Numbered from the stretch's first letter, positions 45,701 to 58,798 are shown. The stretch: DNA of 64,000 nucleotides from Apis mellifera (GCF_003254395.2 NC_037647.1:8984550-9048549), one strand, 5' to 3'. Notes: generated by a model not told the origin, from the sequence alone. Numbers and translations are program-made.

Positions 45701-47550
45701 CATCCTACCTTGATTGTGACATCTGCATATCCTCTCTCCTCCCCTCCCGCTTACAGATTTCATTAAGACTCGCGAGCGACAATTTGCAGTTTCGAATTCG
45801 CGACGCTTCTCGATGATCGATTATACAAAATTTCAAACGAGTTTCGAAATTTCGAAAGGTGAGAAATCCTTGTCTCACGCGAAAATGGAATAATCCCAAT
45901 CGAGGACACGGACGGAGTAACAGCAACGAAAACGCGAAGCGTCCCGTTTTATAAAATCCTTGGATTTAGAAAAACGAGAGGAATCGAGAGGAAAAATCCA
46001 CCGATTTCTTCACAGATTCCGGAGGGATCGGTTTCGCTTTAACCCGAGTTAAAAAAAAAACTCGTGCTCGATACATATATCGATTGGAAGAGGAAAGGGA
46101 GAGGATAAGGACGTAATAATTGGTAGAATTTATAGCGGAGCGCGATTCCTCCGCCAGATTCGTTCTTTATTCGGGACCGATCCATTCTCCGAGGCGCCAT
46201 TGAAAAACGCTCAGCGCCGATTTATCGGGGCGGATAGCCCGGGCCAAAGAGAAACAATGAAATTCAACTAAGCCGGGAGCGGCGGCTTGGCTCGGCTCGG
46301 CTTGGCGCACCACCGAGGTTCCGCGAGTCCGGCGGAAAAATGATAAATGTGAAGCCTTGGCCGTAACAAGCCCTCTCGAGGGCGAGCCCCAGTTTTTAAT
46401 TGCCTCGTAGCCGCCCGTGCAACCCAAACCGTGCGCCTCCTCCTCTCTCCCCCCTATTTCTCTCTCGTCCAGGCGTCTTCTCTCCGCGGAGAAAAGAAAG
46501 GGGAAGCCAAAGCCAAGTGGCGGGAGCGGAAACCGAGGCGAGATTTATCGCGCCGCGCGTGTTTATCCGATATTATGCTCTCGATTCTTCTCTTCTTTAC
46601 CTTTCTATCGATCGTTTATTATTACTAAATGTTTACCAGAAGGAAAGAAAAAGAATTCAACATCCTCCTCCTAGCTTTTTTTGAATTTCTTCGGAGAAGA
46701 AAACGGAGAATTTCTCTTCAGAGCCGACGCTTTATTGGTAGAATAAGAACAGAAGGATCATTGTGTTTGAAGGAAATTCGTGGGGCCGAGCATGGAAATT
46801 CAGGTATCGCGTGGATTTTGAAAAAAGGGGGGGGGAGGGATATAGGCCGGGGCAGAGAATGGAGCGTTTTCAGCGAGTGAGATACCGTCGGTATCGTATT
46901 ACCAGTTTCAATGCGGGAAGAAATATCGTTATAGGTGTGATTTAACGCCCGCGGCATATCCCGGTAAGAGGATTACCGGGGGAGAGATAGAGAGAGAGAG
47001 AGGGAGGGGGAGGAAAAAATCAACAGCGTGCCGCAGCTTTGGCGAGCAACCGCGCGCGATTGTTCCCGCCGCCCCGACTTTTAACGCGATTCTCCTCTGA
47101 AAAAAAGCCGCGCCGCGCGACTCGGCTTTCCGTTAAACCCGCCGTGTAACGTTTATCCCCGCCACGTGGTCGGCCGCCAAAAAAGAAACGAAACGAGCGC
47201 GTGAAAAAACGAATCTTTCGAATCGATCGGATCGAAACTTTAATTACGCCGAGAGGGGAATGGAGAAAACGAGAAGAGAGAGAGAGAAAGGGAAGGGATG
47301 AATAGAGAACCTTTCGAGGGGGGTGGGATCGGAGAGAAGAGAAATAGAGGCGATAAAAGGGGGGCTTAGGGCGGGGGTTAAAGTGCGTACACAAGAGCGA
47401 TTCGTCGCGTCGCGTCTTTCTGGCGCCCGACGCGATCGATCTCGTCTGCCAGCCATCCCGTAAACGGAGAAGGAAACGGATGAGGAAAGGAGCGACGTCC
47501 TTTTCCTCGGTCCATAATACGCGGCCGGTGCCTGGTGGACGCGTGATTTT
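42800..47550. other. Gene-less stretch with scattered small palindromes
   Basis: No gene recognised. It contains an 8-bp hairpin GGGTCGTT/AACGACCC (43238-43256), a CTT repeat (43822-43840), an AT-rich patch (about 45060-45460), a 16-bp palindrome (45503-45518) and an 8-bp hairpin CCCGGTAA/TTACCGGG (46960-46980) followed by a GA-rich tract to about 47013. Confidence 0.6.
45503..45518. repeat. 16-bp perfect palindrome
   Basis: GACGAGCTAGCTCGTC reads identically on both strands. About one palindrome of this length is expected by chance in 64 kb, so it is recorded without a function. Confidence 0.8.
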
Positions 47551-47560
47551 TGCGCGTCGC

Positions 47561-47590
47561 CCTTTCCTTTCCTTTCCTTTCCTTTCCTTT
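47561..47590. repeat. (CCTTT)6 pentanucleotide repeat
   Basis: Six perfect CCTTT copies. Confidence 0.95.
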
Positions 47591-47752
47591 CGCGGGGAGG
47601 AAATGCGTTGTTGACGGTCCTTGGAACGAAATTCAGAGGGAGGGATAAAAGGGATATCCTCCTTCTATCTTCTGTTCCGCGAAAGGAGGATGATCGACGA
47701 GATGGACGTTACGCAACACCGGCTGTTCGGATGAAAAATGACGAACGGGCGC

Positions 47753-47775
47753 ATCGTATCGTATCGTATCGTATC
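47753..47775. repeat. (ATCGT)n pentanucleotide repeat
   Basis: Between four and five copies of a CpG-containing pentamer. Confidence 0.93.
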
Positions 47776-47779
47776 TCTC

Positions 47780-50700
47780 TCCCCCTCCTTTCCCTCAATC
47801 CCTTTCGAAACGAGGGGGGTCGCGATCCGAATTCCGACCGATCGACCCGGCCACAGCGAAGACATATCGCCGCTGCGGATCCTTCGTGTCCCCTCTCCTG
47901 CCCCCCCCCCGATCAATGTCGAACGTTTTGGCGTTTCGTCCGAAAGTAACGATTACGGTGGTGGAAACGATCGATCCCCGATCATCGGTCCGTGGAACAC
48001 GGCCGTTTGTAACGAGATCCGGTTGTCTTGTCCCTTCGTAATTGATGGAAACGCGTGCTGGCGTCAGCGTTGGACATCCCGCTTCCCCAAGAAATTCGAC
48101 CGCCGACCAGAATTCGGCGGAGCTCGGCATCGTTAACTTCAACGGTGTCACGGAAGAAGGAAACGCACGAACCTTCCACGATCTTTCGAAAACAATCTCT
48201 TAATCTCTAATACTCTCGTAAACGAGACGTGGTATCTCGTTGGAATTCCAAACTTGCACTATCTCGGAGACTTTCGCAGAGATTATTTGGGAAAAGAATA
48301 AATAAATTTCGAGGAGCGAAGATCGAATCGTCTAGCCGAGGTCCGACAAACGAGGAAAAAAGGAGGAGAAGCGAGCAGTCGGTCTGCCAACTAATAGGGA
48401 AAGCAGGGCGGGGAGGAAAGGAGGAGGGGACACGAGGCGACTAATTTAATGCGAGAGGATGTGATGCTCCACTTCCTCGATGCCACCTATTTTAAACGAC
48501 GTGAAAGCCCGTCCTGGGCTTCCCTACGGTTTTCCGGTAATAACAAGATTATCTTGGGCGTTGGAGAAACAGCGGCGTCGGGGGAGGGGAGAGAGAGAGA
48601 GCGGTGAGCTTTTAATTCGTGGGAATGCGGCCGTGGGTGGTTGGGGCCAGGGCTAACGGGACGCGATTTATCGTTGCTCGCGGAGGGTAACAATGAGGAG
48701 GGCCGCTCGAGCCGCGGCGAGCGCGAGATATACGGCGTCCAGTAGTTGGAATTAATAACCGGAGGGAAGAGAATACGATCTTACGGTAATTAAGCTGGCT
48801 TTTAAATCCAACGATCCTCGGATCCCCTTGCCGCCGAGGCTGGCCGTGGAGGATTGTGGAAATACACTGCGAAAGAATGAGGATCGCTTTTTGTCCGTTG
48901 GAAGGCCGCGAGCAAATGCCGCCCAATATCGAAGAAAATTCTCGATATTTATATCTTTCGTTCATCTTTTGTTTTACTTTTAAAATATATATATATATTC
49001 GAAACGAGAATGGCCGAGTTGGGAACAATCGAATTCGTAATTTTGTAATCCGGAAGGAAGCCAAAGTTTCCGACGAAGACACCGAATATTTGGAATATTA
49101 AAAAGCTGATTATCGCGCCTGCTGCAACGTTGATTTTTACTACTATCTACGTATCGAGCGCGAAAGCTGTTTACGATAGATCTCTCGACGAGGAACAATG
49201 GGCGAGCGATTTGCGAAATGGAGCGATTTCCGGCCAGCTTGCCGTTAAGAGCGGAGGCAAAGCGAGCAATGAAAACGAAGGAAAGTCCATCGTGAGAAAA
49301 GTTGGTAACCATTTCCGAGTTGACCTCGAGACACGATCCCTTGGAGAATTCGAAACTTTCTTCGAGTTACCACCGTTCGTCCAAAGCATCGAAGGAGGTT
49401 TTCTCGCGAGATAGATTCTCGTCGAACGTTTTCCTTCTTTTTCCTTCGTGCGTCGAGATACGCAAAGAAGGAGGAGAGGAGGGGGGAGGCCCTTTGGCTC
49501 GCTCGCGGAGACGAAGATTGGCCCCGGTCCCGGGAAAGCCGGTTGTCCTCTCCCGGTTCGGCGAAATATATACAGACGACATTTACAAGCCAAATTGAAG
49601 GGAATGGAGAGCGGCACGGTACGTGGGAACGGAAGACAAATTGATTTTGAAATGGCAGCGGGGAAACACGGGGGAGAAGGGGAGAAGGACAGGGTTAGGG
49701 GACACGCGGACAACGAACGAGGCTTGGCTCGACGCGAGCCAAGAAAGTACATGGTACCGACCGGCTGCCGTGGCACGCGGCATTTGACAATTATTCAAAT
49801 TACCTTCGGGAGGGGTGGAAGCAGGAGGAGGAGGAGGATCCATTTGGAAATCGTCTCGAATCACGATTAACCATCCTCCCTCTCGCGTTCCTTCCACCCA
49901 TCTTCTCCTCTCTCTCCTCGTACGCTTCTTGCACCTGTTCGCCCAACCTCGGAACGTGGATCCGGCAATTTCGATAATTTATCGGCCGACGATTGCTATT
50001 AGACGCGTGGGGGTTTATCCGCGAATCGTTTTGAACTCTCGCCGCGCTGTGTGCAACCGAGAGAAAAGGAGAGTCTCGATTAATGGGCACTAATCAACGC
50101 ATTGTCGTCGTCTATTTATCCTCTCGCTCCTATATCCCGCCAGTTTGCCCCTATTAGCAGGGGGTTAATTCTAGATACGATATTGGAAACTTGTGCTAAT
50201 CAGGACGGCCACTTAACCGGCTGGGTCAATAAACCGCGGGCGCGGGCCAATTCGAACCGTGTTGGCAACGCTCCGCTCGCCGGCCAAGGCAAACGGTCTC
50301 GAATAGGAGTAATCGCGTCCAATCATCCGGAATACAGTCATTTCCAGTAAATCGCGACGCGGGGGAGAGGGGAGGAGACGACCGTTCCATCGCTCGTTCC
50401 AATTTTCCCCTTTCCTTTCCTTTCTTTCTTTTTTTTCTTTCTTTTTTTTTCTTCTTCACCTCGGCCATCCTCGAACAACGTCGCTCCAGTTCCCTGGATT
50501 TCCCTTTACGTAGTCTCTCGTCGTTTCGAGGGATAACGTTAACGATTATCATCCGTTCCATCATTTCGATCGAATTCCACCACTCGAGGTTTCTCTCTCC
50601 CTTCCCTCGTTCGTTACTCCTCGTAAGCGTAAAAATTTCAATCGTCCCTCTTCTCTCCCTTCATCGTGGACGCGTTAAACCGCCGCCACTCGGATAAAAG

Positions 50701-53490
50701 GGGGGAAACAATCGCTCCCAGTCGATATATCGACCTCTCTCTCTCTCTCTCTTTCCTTCTCCCCTCCGATCCCAGACGAGCGCATCGCACATTCTATCCT
50801 GAAACAGTTGCGGGTACCTCGTTAGAACGTCCAATGGGGTTGCTTTAGCCCCGACAGTCACGAAGAACAATTTACATGGCTGGCGTTACACACCGGGGAA
50901 GGGGGAAGGAGGAGGAGGAGAGGCAGCAAAGCAAACCAGCGCCGTCTACTTCCCCTCACACGCACGTCAATCAAGCCGGGAGGATTGGCGTGGTGTGGCG
51001 GTGGTTGCGCGTCTGTGAAACCGTATACGGCCCGTTCAGATTATTATAGACCGTTAAAGGGTGAGGTGGTGGTTGAAACGCGCGGCAAGCCGCCTGGATT
51101 CGCGTGTATTTACGCATCCCCGCGAATTTGTCGGGGGAACAAATGGGGACGGTTAAGCGTTGCGCCCGGATATCGTCATAGTTGCGCCCAACTGCTATCA
51201 GAAACGTAGTTAACCGGTTATTCAGCCCCGGTTCCCCGCTTCATTTAAGCTTCTCGCCGGCCTCGCGTGAAATTGCACGGAAATTAGTAATTTAAACCAT
51301 CCTCTCCGTTCGCCATTCCTTTCCCCGACTAATTCTTTCCTACTCCCCGATTATTCCATATTCTTCCTCGCTTGTATTTCTTCTCATTCTCCGTCCATCC
51401 ATTGGAGGAACTCGTTGGATAGAGGAATAAGAGGAAAGTTTCGACGAAAAGTCGAGCGATCATTCGGGATTAATTCGATCATTCCGCTCGATCCCTAATT
51501 TTCGAGTTTCTCTCGGAGTGAGACAGAGAGAGACAAAGAGAGAGAGAGAGGGGAATAGGTCGAGTACCAGTTGATCAGAGGGATCAGAGCGGCTCTCCTC
51601 CGTTCAGCTGGCCACCCAATAATTAATACCCATCGAGCGACGCGGTCATTAATTCGGACGATCCTACGCGCAGACAGCCTCGTTACGTCTTCGACGACAG
51701 CTGCTACCTATCTTCGCCTCCCCTTGCTTTCTACCAAGAGCCGCCAACACCACTCCGGCGACGCGTCGAGGCTTCTCGAGAAGCTTTTTGCCGGGAAACA
51801 GTGGGCCGCGATAAATTCAATCGTTCTAACCGTCGATCGACAACCGTCGCCCAACGAGTAAATCTCGCCGCTTCTGGAATTGCTGGATAATAGGATTTGG
51901 TAGTAGAATTTAATGGAAATCCATTACGCTCATCCCCTCTCCCTCCCCCTCTCTCGTATAAGTAATTAATGCGCGACAAGTTCGAATCGACACCCAATAA
52001 GCGTGCACGCGCAATGTGTCCGTTCTCGAGGAATCAAAAAATTCTTTCCTTTTTTCTCTTTCATCATTCGCCGCTTTTCATCCCGAGGGAGAGGGAAAAA
52101 ATTGTCCCTCTCGTGGGACTTGTGTGGATCCCATGTGGATCCCTCAGGGAAGAGAGAGAGGTTCGATCGAGCGAGAAAAAGCCGTGGATTAAAGCCGAAG
52201 AAATTCGTAGATAGACGATGGTGGTCGAAGATGGTGGTAATATCGTGTTTTCTTGCCCAGAGGGGAGGGGAAGGGGAGAGAAATCCGTGCTTTGCACTCC
52301 CCCCCGCGAGATTGGGCCGACTTATCGCGCTCGAAGGCCGGCTGATCACCGACCGAATAAAAAGAAAAAAAAAAGAGAGAGAGAGATGACGAAGGGAGGA
52401 AGACGAGAATCTTTCCGCTCTCTTCTCGAGGAGGAAATTTTTTCCTTTTTCTTCCTCCTCGAAATCACGGGGGTCGTGTGTTTAAACGGACGAACCAATC
52501 TCGTACTGCAAACAATACGAGATCGACCATCTTCCTCGCTTCCCACCCTCCCCCCCCCTTCTCGATCAGTCTCGTGTAAATTTCACGAGGGAAGCGTTTC
52601 TTTCCTCTCGGGAGACTCTCGTTCTTTCAGCGAAGAGCTTTTATCTTGGAGGGGGGAGAAAATTTGTCACCCCGTCCTCGCATATTTATCGTCGATAATT
52701 GTCGTTGCAAAGATAGCCTTCGACGGGAAGGGGAGGGAAGAGGTGTGTAGGGGGCTGCTCGTCGCTTCGATCGAGAGAACGAAGAAGAAGAAGAAGGAGA
52801 AGGAGGAGGAGGAGGTATCGAAATCACCGATAATTAAAACTTGCCCCTCGAAGAAGAAACTCCTCATTAGCAAGGTCCGGACTACTCGGAGGCAAGAGTT
52901 GCAAGAGTTAACCTGATCGAACTTGAATTCGCGTCCGTCGAACGGCGTCAAGAAGGATCGTCTTAAGCTCGAACATCGTCGTCGCGAAGACGTTGACGAA
53001 CTCGGTATCTCGTTAGCGACGTTGGGCTTCGTCGACGTTGTCTCGAGGACGGGGACAGTTAAAAAGAAGGAAGGGAAGAAGCGGTTGAAAGGAGCGGGGG
53101 GGACAAAGGGTCGATTCGATCGGGCGAGGATGATGGCCTTCGCGAGGAAATGGCCAGGTATATATATATATATACACATAGAACACGGATGGAACACGGG
53201 CACGCGAGGTCATCGTTCCTCCGATAAATCTTCAGATCTGTTTCAACGAGCTATCGCGAATTAATCCGTCGACCCGACTTTTCCACCCCGATGCTTGATT
53301 CTAATCCAAGTAACTTCTTCTCCCGGCCGTCTTCAAGGCCGATCCTCCTCCCAATTCCCGAAGAAAGCGGGCGCGGATCATCCCGGCCTACAAATTGGAT
53401 GAGAAATTAATGGATCGCGGGGGGAGGAGTCTTCCTTGAGATTCGTCTTTTGCGTCTCTCCTTCCTTCCGCAGTAGCATCGAGAAGAAAG
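47780..53490. other. Gene-less stretch
   Basis: No gene recognised. It holds CT tracts at 50734-50752, a GA tract at 51521-51552, a TA repeat at 53159-53174 and a perfect Grainyhead-type AACCGGTT at 51212-51219. The 232-codon plus frame at 52218-52916 has a Lys/Glu-rich end derived from GAAGAA and GGAGGA repeats and no recognisable domain, so it is not called. Confidence 0.55.
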
Positions 53491-53502
53491 GAAAAATCGC
53501 GC

Positions 53503-53569
53503 CTCTCTCTCTTTCTCTCTCTCCGTTCGTAGAAAAGACGTAAGAATTAACGAAGAGAAAGAGAGAGAG
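53503..53569. repeat. Inverted CT/GA repeat sharing an interruption
   Basis: CTCTCTCTCTTTCTCT (53503-53518) is the exact reverse complement of AGAGAAAGAGAGAGAG (53554-53569), with 35 bases between. Both arms carry the same TTT/AAA interruption in register. Confidence 0.75.
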
Positions 53570-53579
53570 AGAGAGAAAG

Positions 53580-56500
53580 ACTCGTTTCGCGGATCGATCG
53601 AGCCTGCTCTCCTCTTAAGAGACGGAATCGTTTCTCAAGTCTCGCTAATTCTCCGAATAGACGCGACTCGCGGAATATCTCGGTCCACGGTTATTAAGCG
53701 AAAGATATTGTTCCGCGTTACGGGAGTTGAAATTATTACGGGCGTGACGAATAGCCCAGCCATGGAAAGGTGATCGTTGCTCTTTAACTCCCTCCTTGGA
53801 AAATAGGTCGCCCAAAGTTAACCTCCTCCCTCCTCCATCCTGCATTCGGCGAGAACAAACGGCATGCGAAGCGCGCCCATGCCCAACTTTCCGCCCATTG
53901 TCTCCGCCTCGATTTTAACGCGGCGATTCCGATTTTCGAGAAGGGGGGGGGAAGAAAAATCCCACCCTCCGAGATAATTTCCAAGTTTAATAATCGGCCG
54001 ACGATTTCGACGAGCGCAACTCCTCCTCCTCGCTTGGTGGAGGCGCGAGGAGAAGGATACCTCCGTGACGGTGGAAGGGGTGCACGTAGGAAGGGAGGAT
54101 TCGTAGGAAGGCCGGGTTAAAGGATGGCGCGTCATGCTCGATCGCGAACCCTTTTTGTCTCGTGACGGCATTAATAATACATAGCCGCGCACTGGGATAG
54201 GACTAGCACTAGTTATAGCGGCAGGGGTGGTTATAGCCCGGCGTGCGAAAGCAATATCTAGCGCCATTAATATCCGCGGAAGGATAGGGGATGCTCGTGC
54301 TGCGACCTCGAATGCATTCTATTATACTCCCGCCCGTACACCGATGCGTGTATATTGATATACGTACGCGAGGGCCCTCGTCCTTGCGCATTATCGACCT
54401 AAATCGACCGCCCCGTAAATAGAGCAATGCGCTTCCTCAAGTCGTGGATCGGTCGCCGTTAATCTTGTTTGATTTATCGCCGATCGGGTTTGATCGAAAA
54501 TCGGATCCGGTCCCCTTTGTTCGTGGGAATCGTCCCTGGCCGATACAAAGATGTATTTATATTCGAATTTCTTTCGAAATCTTTGTCCCCTGTTTCGACA
54601 AAGATAATACACTCTCTATCACTCGCGTCCCATTCTGGATGGAGGACGAGAATCTTGCGGATCTTTTCGAAGGAAGGAACGAATGAGTAAGTAATTTTTA
54701 GCCGAAGCTTGCCGAGAAAAGGATTCGATATATCGGGCAGCCAGCCGGTTACACCACGGTCCGTTTGATTTTATCGGGCCACCGATCGTGCGCCCAATTC
54801 TTTACGGGATCCATCGTCATCGAGTGGCGCAATTTAAGTAAACGAGGGTCGAATTAAACCCGCCCCATTGCCAATGCTAACGGCCTCGATACAAGTGGTG
54901 GTATTTCAAGGAACATCGAATCCAACTTGCTCCCCCTTTCCCCTTGCTTTAGAGTTCCTCCCTCTCCCCTTCTTGTAATTTTATTCCCGTCCCATTGGAA
55001 AACCCTCCTTGGGAAACGTCGTCGGATTTTTATCGAGAATTCGTCCAACGAATTCTCTCCTCCATCGTCTTACCTTCCCTCCCCCTCCCCCGTCCAGAGG
55101 AGACTGGAACCGGAGCCAGATTCGTTCTGTTTCCCATTACTAGATTCGATCGAGAATACGTTGTTGGGCCACGTTGGATATGGAAATGGGGGGGAAGAAC
55201 GGCGATGATTCTCCGAGGCTTTCGGAGGAGAATCGTTGAAATTGCCAATGCATATTTTACCGAGGAAGTGGTGGAACTCGCCTCGTGGGAGGGAGGGCGC
55301 GTAAGCCGCCTCCTCCAAGATAACTTTTAATCGTCTCGCTGTTTTGCCCGCCTCGCCCACGATGGCGCGATCGAGCCCCGACTTTAAGGGGGAATTAGAT
55401 CCAGTGGAATCGAGGAAGGAGAGGCAGAGAATACGATATCGGCGATAAAAATATCATCTCGTAATTTCATTGCGATACGTGGAGCACGAAAATAAAATTG
55501 TCCAAAAAAAAAAAAAAGAATCATCTTGCATCTCGTCTTTATCGGATGGAATAATTTGCTTTCTCGAAGAATAGAATCCTTGGAATAGACTCGGATGGAA
55601 ATAGAAGATGGAAGAAGATAATTTTCGTATAAATAAATACTCTCCTCAAGTTTATTGATAGCTTCTTCGTTCCTTACCTCACACGCGCTCGTAAAAACAT
55701 TACATTTTACCACGCAAAGTGCGGTTGAAAGCGCTCGATCCATTTCTCCAATCCGCGTACCCATCGATTCGATTCGAAAAAAAAAAAAAAGGAAAGGAAA
55801 GATCCATTCCCCCGTTACCTACCCTCCACGACATCTTCCCCCTCTTCCCTTCTCGGACAGCCCGCAGATGAACGATCGAGCCGCATTCCCACCCCCCGTC
55901 GCGCGCGGCGTTTGCATGTTTCATTTAGAGGCGCGTTCCAATTACAGACTAGGTGAATACCGGCGTCGGGAATCAGAATTCCCGTGGACGGGCCGAGTTA
56001 TTGCGAATATCGATTTCAACCTGGGAAGAAGCAAATATGCCCGCGTTTGTTGCTCCCCTCCCCGAAAGAAAAACAAAGTCGATCTGTTTGCGCGGGGCTG
56101 GAAAATATATATATATGCATTCGAAAACGGGATATATTTTCGTGATCGTTTACGAAGAGTGGTGGTGAGATGAGGAGGAAAAAAAAGAGAGAGAGAGAAT
56201 GATAGACAGAGCGTATAAATACAATGGAAAAGGAATATCCACGGTCGAACCGCGATTTCGCTGATGATTTTTCACCGATACCTGCGAATCGTCCATTTAT
56301 CGCGCGTGAAGAATCGAGCTTTTGAAAATTGGCCAAACGCCAGAGTATATATATCTCGTGTGCGCACTCGCTTTTTGTTGCGAAGGAAAGTAAAAAGAAG
56401 AGAAAGGAAAATTAAAATATGTAAGCGACAAGCAAACTCGTCGGTGGTCAATCTTTTCCAGTAATAAATACGAAGAGAAAGGCTTACAAGATCGGTCAAG

Positions 56501-58030
56501 GAAAAGAGAAAGATTCTCTTCTAGATGCAAAATTGACCAAATTCGTTCGCATTTCTCTCTGGGCAAACGGAGAAAATAAAATGTTATTTATAAGAAAAAA
56601 AGCGGGAAAGTTTGGAATCGGAGCCACTTCTTTCTCGAACGTAGTTGGAAACGAGTTTGTAAAAAGGGAAAAAAGAAAAAATACCGGCGAACAAACTCGC
56701 GGCAATTTGATCGGATTTTCATCGATACACCTGTTAGTCCCCCGGTTTTTCGACCGGTGGATACCCGCCGCAGGAATCCCGAGGCGGAAAATTCGCCGCG
56801 ATTCCGCGGCCGCATACCGCGCCCCGCGAGTCGAGGATTCTGGGTACAGTGTGGGCCACGCGATTAATTGGATCGAATCATCGAACAGGTAGCCGGCCCG
56901 CCGCGCACCGGAACCGTCACTTTTCCGACTCGATCGGGCGTCATCGCGCGAAATCAAATTGCGGCCGCGAATCGATGCGCCGTTTACAATAAATAGCGCG
57001 CGGCTCGGTGAATATTCGACGCTCGATCAATCGTTCATTCGCGCCCCGGCATACGAGATAGCGCCGTGCCGACGTTTAATGATCGCGGTGGATCAGGCAG
57101 CTGAAAATTCCCACCTGTCCACCTTTTCAATCGTGCTTATACACCCGACACCCATCTCCCTGATTATCGCCCAATTAGATGCAAAATAGGAGGCGATGTT
57201 TTAGGATATTTTAAAAACCAAAAAAACTTTCGAAACTGCGGATAACGTACGATTCTTCGAAACGTAATTAAACGTTGGAGTCCGTTGGATAAATAATCCG
57301 TCCGAGAGTGGCATTTATTCCTCGAATTTCGACGAGTTCCAAGCGTCGAGAGAGCGTGACTGCTACAGCGTTGACGAGTAGTAGAAGTAGAGGCTCTCGA
57401 GAACGAACGATCATTCAAGAAGCGAAATTTCCGACGGAGTTGAAAGTTCACCTTACGGTTCCTCGCACGTCGTCATTTGTCGTTTACTTTCGAAACTCGA
57501 GAGTTGCTCTTTTGTCTTCGACGATGGTTCGCTCCTTCCATATCCCGCTCGTTCTTTTTCCTAAATTCTCGATGGATACGAGCGCGCTCCAACTCGATGG
57601 AATTCGATTTGGCAGCTGCGGCGGATTTCTTGGCGGAAGACGATCCGGATGTTTCGTTCCTTCGAGGGTATTACGCTTACACGCCCCTCGATCGTCCGTT
57701 TCCCGCAAGAAATAACGGGATAAAAGCGCGCGATAACGCCGACCGAAAATGGGGCAAACCTTCCGTTACGTAGCTCCGTTTAGTGGCGAATTATACGGCG
57801 AACCTTCCTTCCTTCCTTCCTTCCTTCCTTCCTTCCGATCGTTTCTGGAATTTTAACTTATGAGTCTACGTACGAGTTGTACCATCGTCTCTCCGTTTTC
57901 CCTACGAATTCTTCCAAGCAGATTTTTCACGCGTTCGAAGAAGAAGAAGAAGAAGTCGACGAGAATCGTTCGAGCAAAGTTGAATCTTGCACGATAACGC
58001 GATACAAAACGCGAAGCTAATTCCCATCGG
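53580..58030. other. Gene-less stretch
   Basis: No gene recognised. It contains A runs at about 55505-55517 and 55778-55790, a GA tract near 56187-56198, a CTTC repeat at 57803-57836 and a GAA repeat near 57937-57955. Overlapping frames on both strands at 54800-55360 and 56500-56960 show no domain. Confidence 0.55.
57803..57836. repeat. (CTTC)n tetranucleotide repeat
   Basis: About eight perfect CTTC units. Confidence 0.95.
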
Positions 58031-58206
58031 AAGCTATGGGGCCCATCGTTCACCCGATGGCTCGGTCGCGGGTTAGAAAGACGCTCGTGCGGCGCATCCA
58101 CGGCGATATTTTCTCGCGAGGTGTCGAATTAATCAGAAACTTGACGGAGGAGCGATTCGAGGTGGATGCATCGATCCCCCTCCGGCGGGTTGCGAGTTCC
58201 ATTGGA

Positions 58207-58455
58207 ATGGAGGAGGAAACCAGGATGACTGCCCGTGGGAAAACGCGGCGAAGTCGATCAATCAATTTCCATCGACGTGGATGCACGAGAGCCGGGCTCG
58301 TGTGTACGCTTCCCTCCCTCCTCCTCCTCCTCCTCCTCCTCGCCTCGCTGCGACACGAAACGGACGGAGCATACACGGGGACGATGAATCCTCCGGGGGA
58401 CGGACGACGAAGGAGGAGGAGGAGGAGAAAGGTCTTCCCTGAAAGGAAGGAGTAG
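58207..58455 (+). CDS. Signal-peptide-like short ORF, doubtful
   Basis: From the ATG at 58207 the frame gives 82 residues and a stop at 58453-58455. An upstream in-frame ATG at 58036 would give 139. The N-terminal part has a basic region of Arg/Lys residues, then a hydrophobic core with a Leu run at about residues 36-44 and a polar stretch ending in Asp-Gly-Ala about ten residues later. That resembles a secretory signal peptide with a cleavage site. What follows is a Pro/Gly segment and an Arg run. The Leu and Arg runs come from a CTC repeat (58317-58341) and an AGG repeat (58411-58427) that are mutually complementary, so the likeness may be a by-product. The only donor-like GT downstream of the core is weak (58431). 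No family is recognised. Confidence 0.14.
   Translation: MEEETRMTARGKTRRSRSINFHRRGCTRAGLVCTLPSLLLLLLLLASLRHETDGAYTGTMNPPGDGRRRRRRRRKVFPERKE
58317..58341. repeat. (CTC)n trinucleotide repeat
   Basis: About eight CTC units, the complement of the AGG repeat 70 bases downstream. Confidence 0.93.
58411..58427. repeat. (AGG)n trinucleotide repeat
   Basis: Five to six AGG units, able to pair with the CTC repeat upstream. Confidence 0.9.
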
Positions 58456-58774
58456 AAGGGTCGAGAAGGAGGAAAAATACGGAGGAACGGATCGCTAAAC
58501 AAATAGGAACGGCGAGTGACGGATTGAAAGGAGAAATTGATGTGTAGCGGGAAATCGAGGGGTTGAAGAGATAAATAGAACGAGGCTGGCGAACCTCGAG
58601 GATATACGAAGCCTGTCCAGACCTCTTCCCAATCGTGTTTCGCCTTTTTCGGTATTCCCGCGTGTTCGCCTCCCCCTTGCTCAGTCGAGCTTATGGAATT
58701 CGTAAATAGGGAAGGAGCGATTAGAATTCTTCGCTTATTGCCAGCTAGATATAATTGGAGAGCTCGAGGGGGTT

Positions 58775-58798
58775 TGTTCTACGTGGAAACGTAGAACA
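58775..58798. repeat. Perfect 10-bp hairpin with GGAA tetraloop
   Basis: TGTTCTACGT (58775-58784) is the exact reverse complement of ACGTAGAACA (58789-58798) around GGAA. GGAA fits the GNRA tetraloop class if the region is transcribed. As DNA it is a short palindrome. Confidence 0.75.

Noticed and set aside
52218..52916. 232-codon plus-strand ATG frame
   Set aside because: Long Lys/Glu stretches come from GAAGAA/GGAGGA repeats, the rest matches nothing I recognise, and the antisense strand is open as well.
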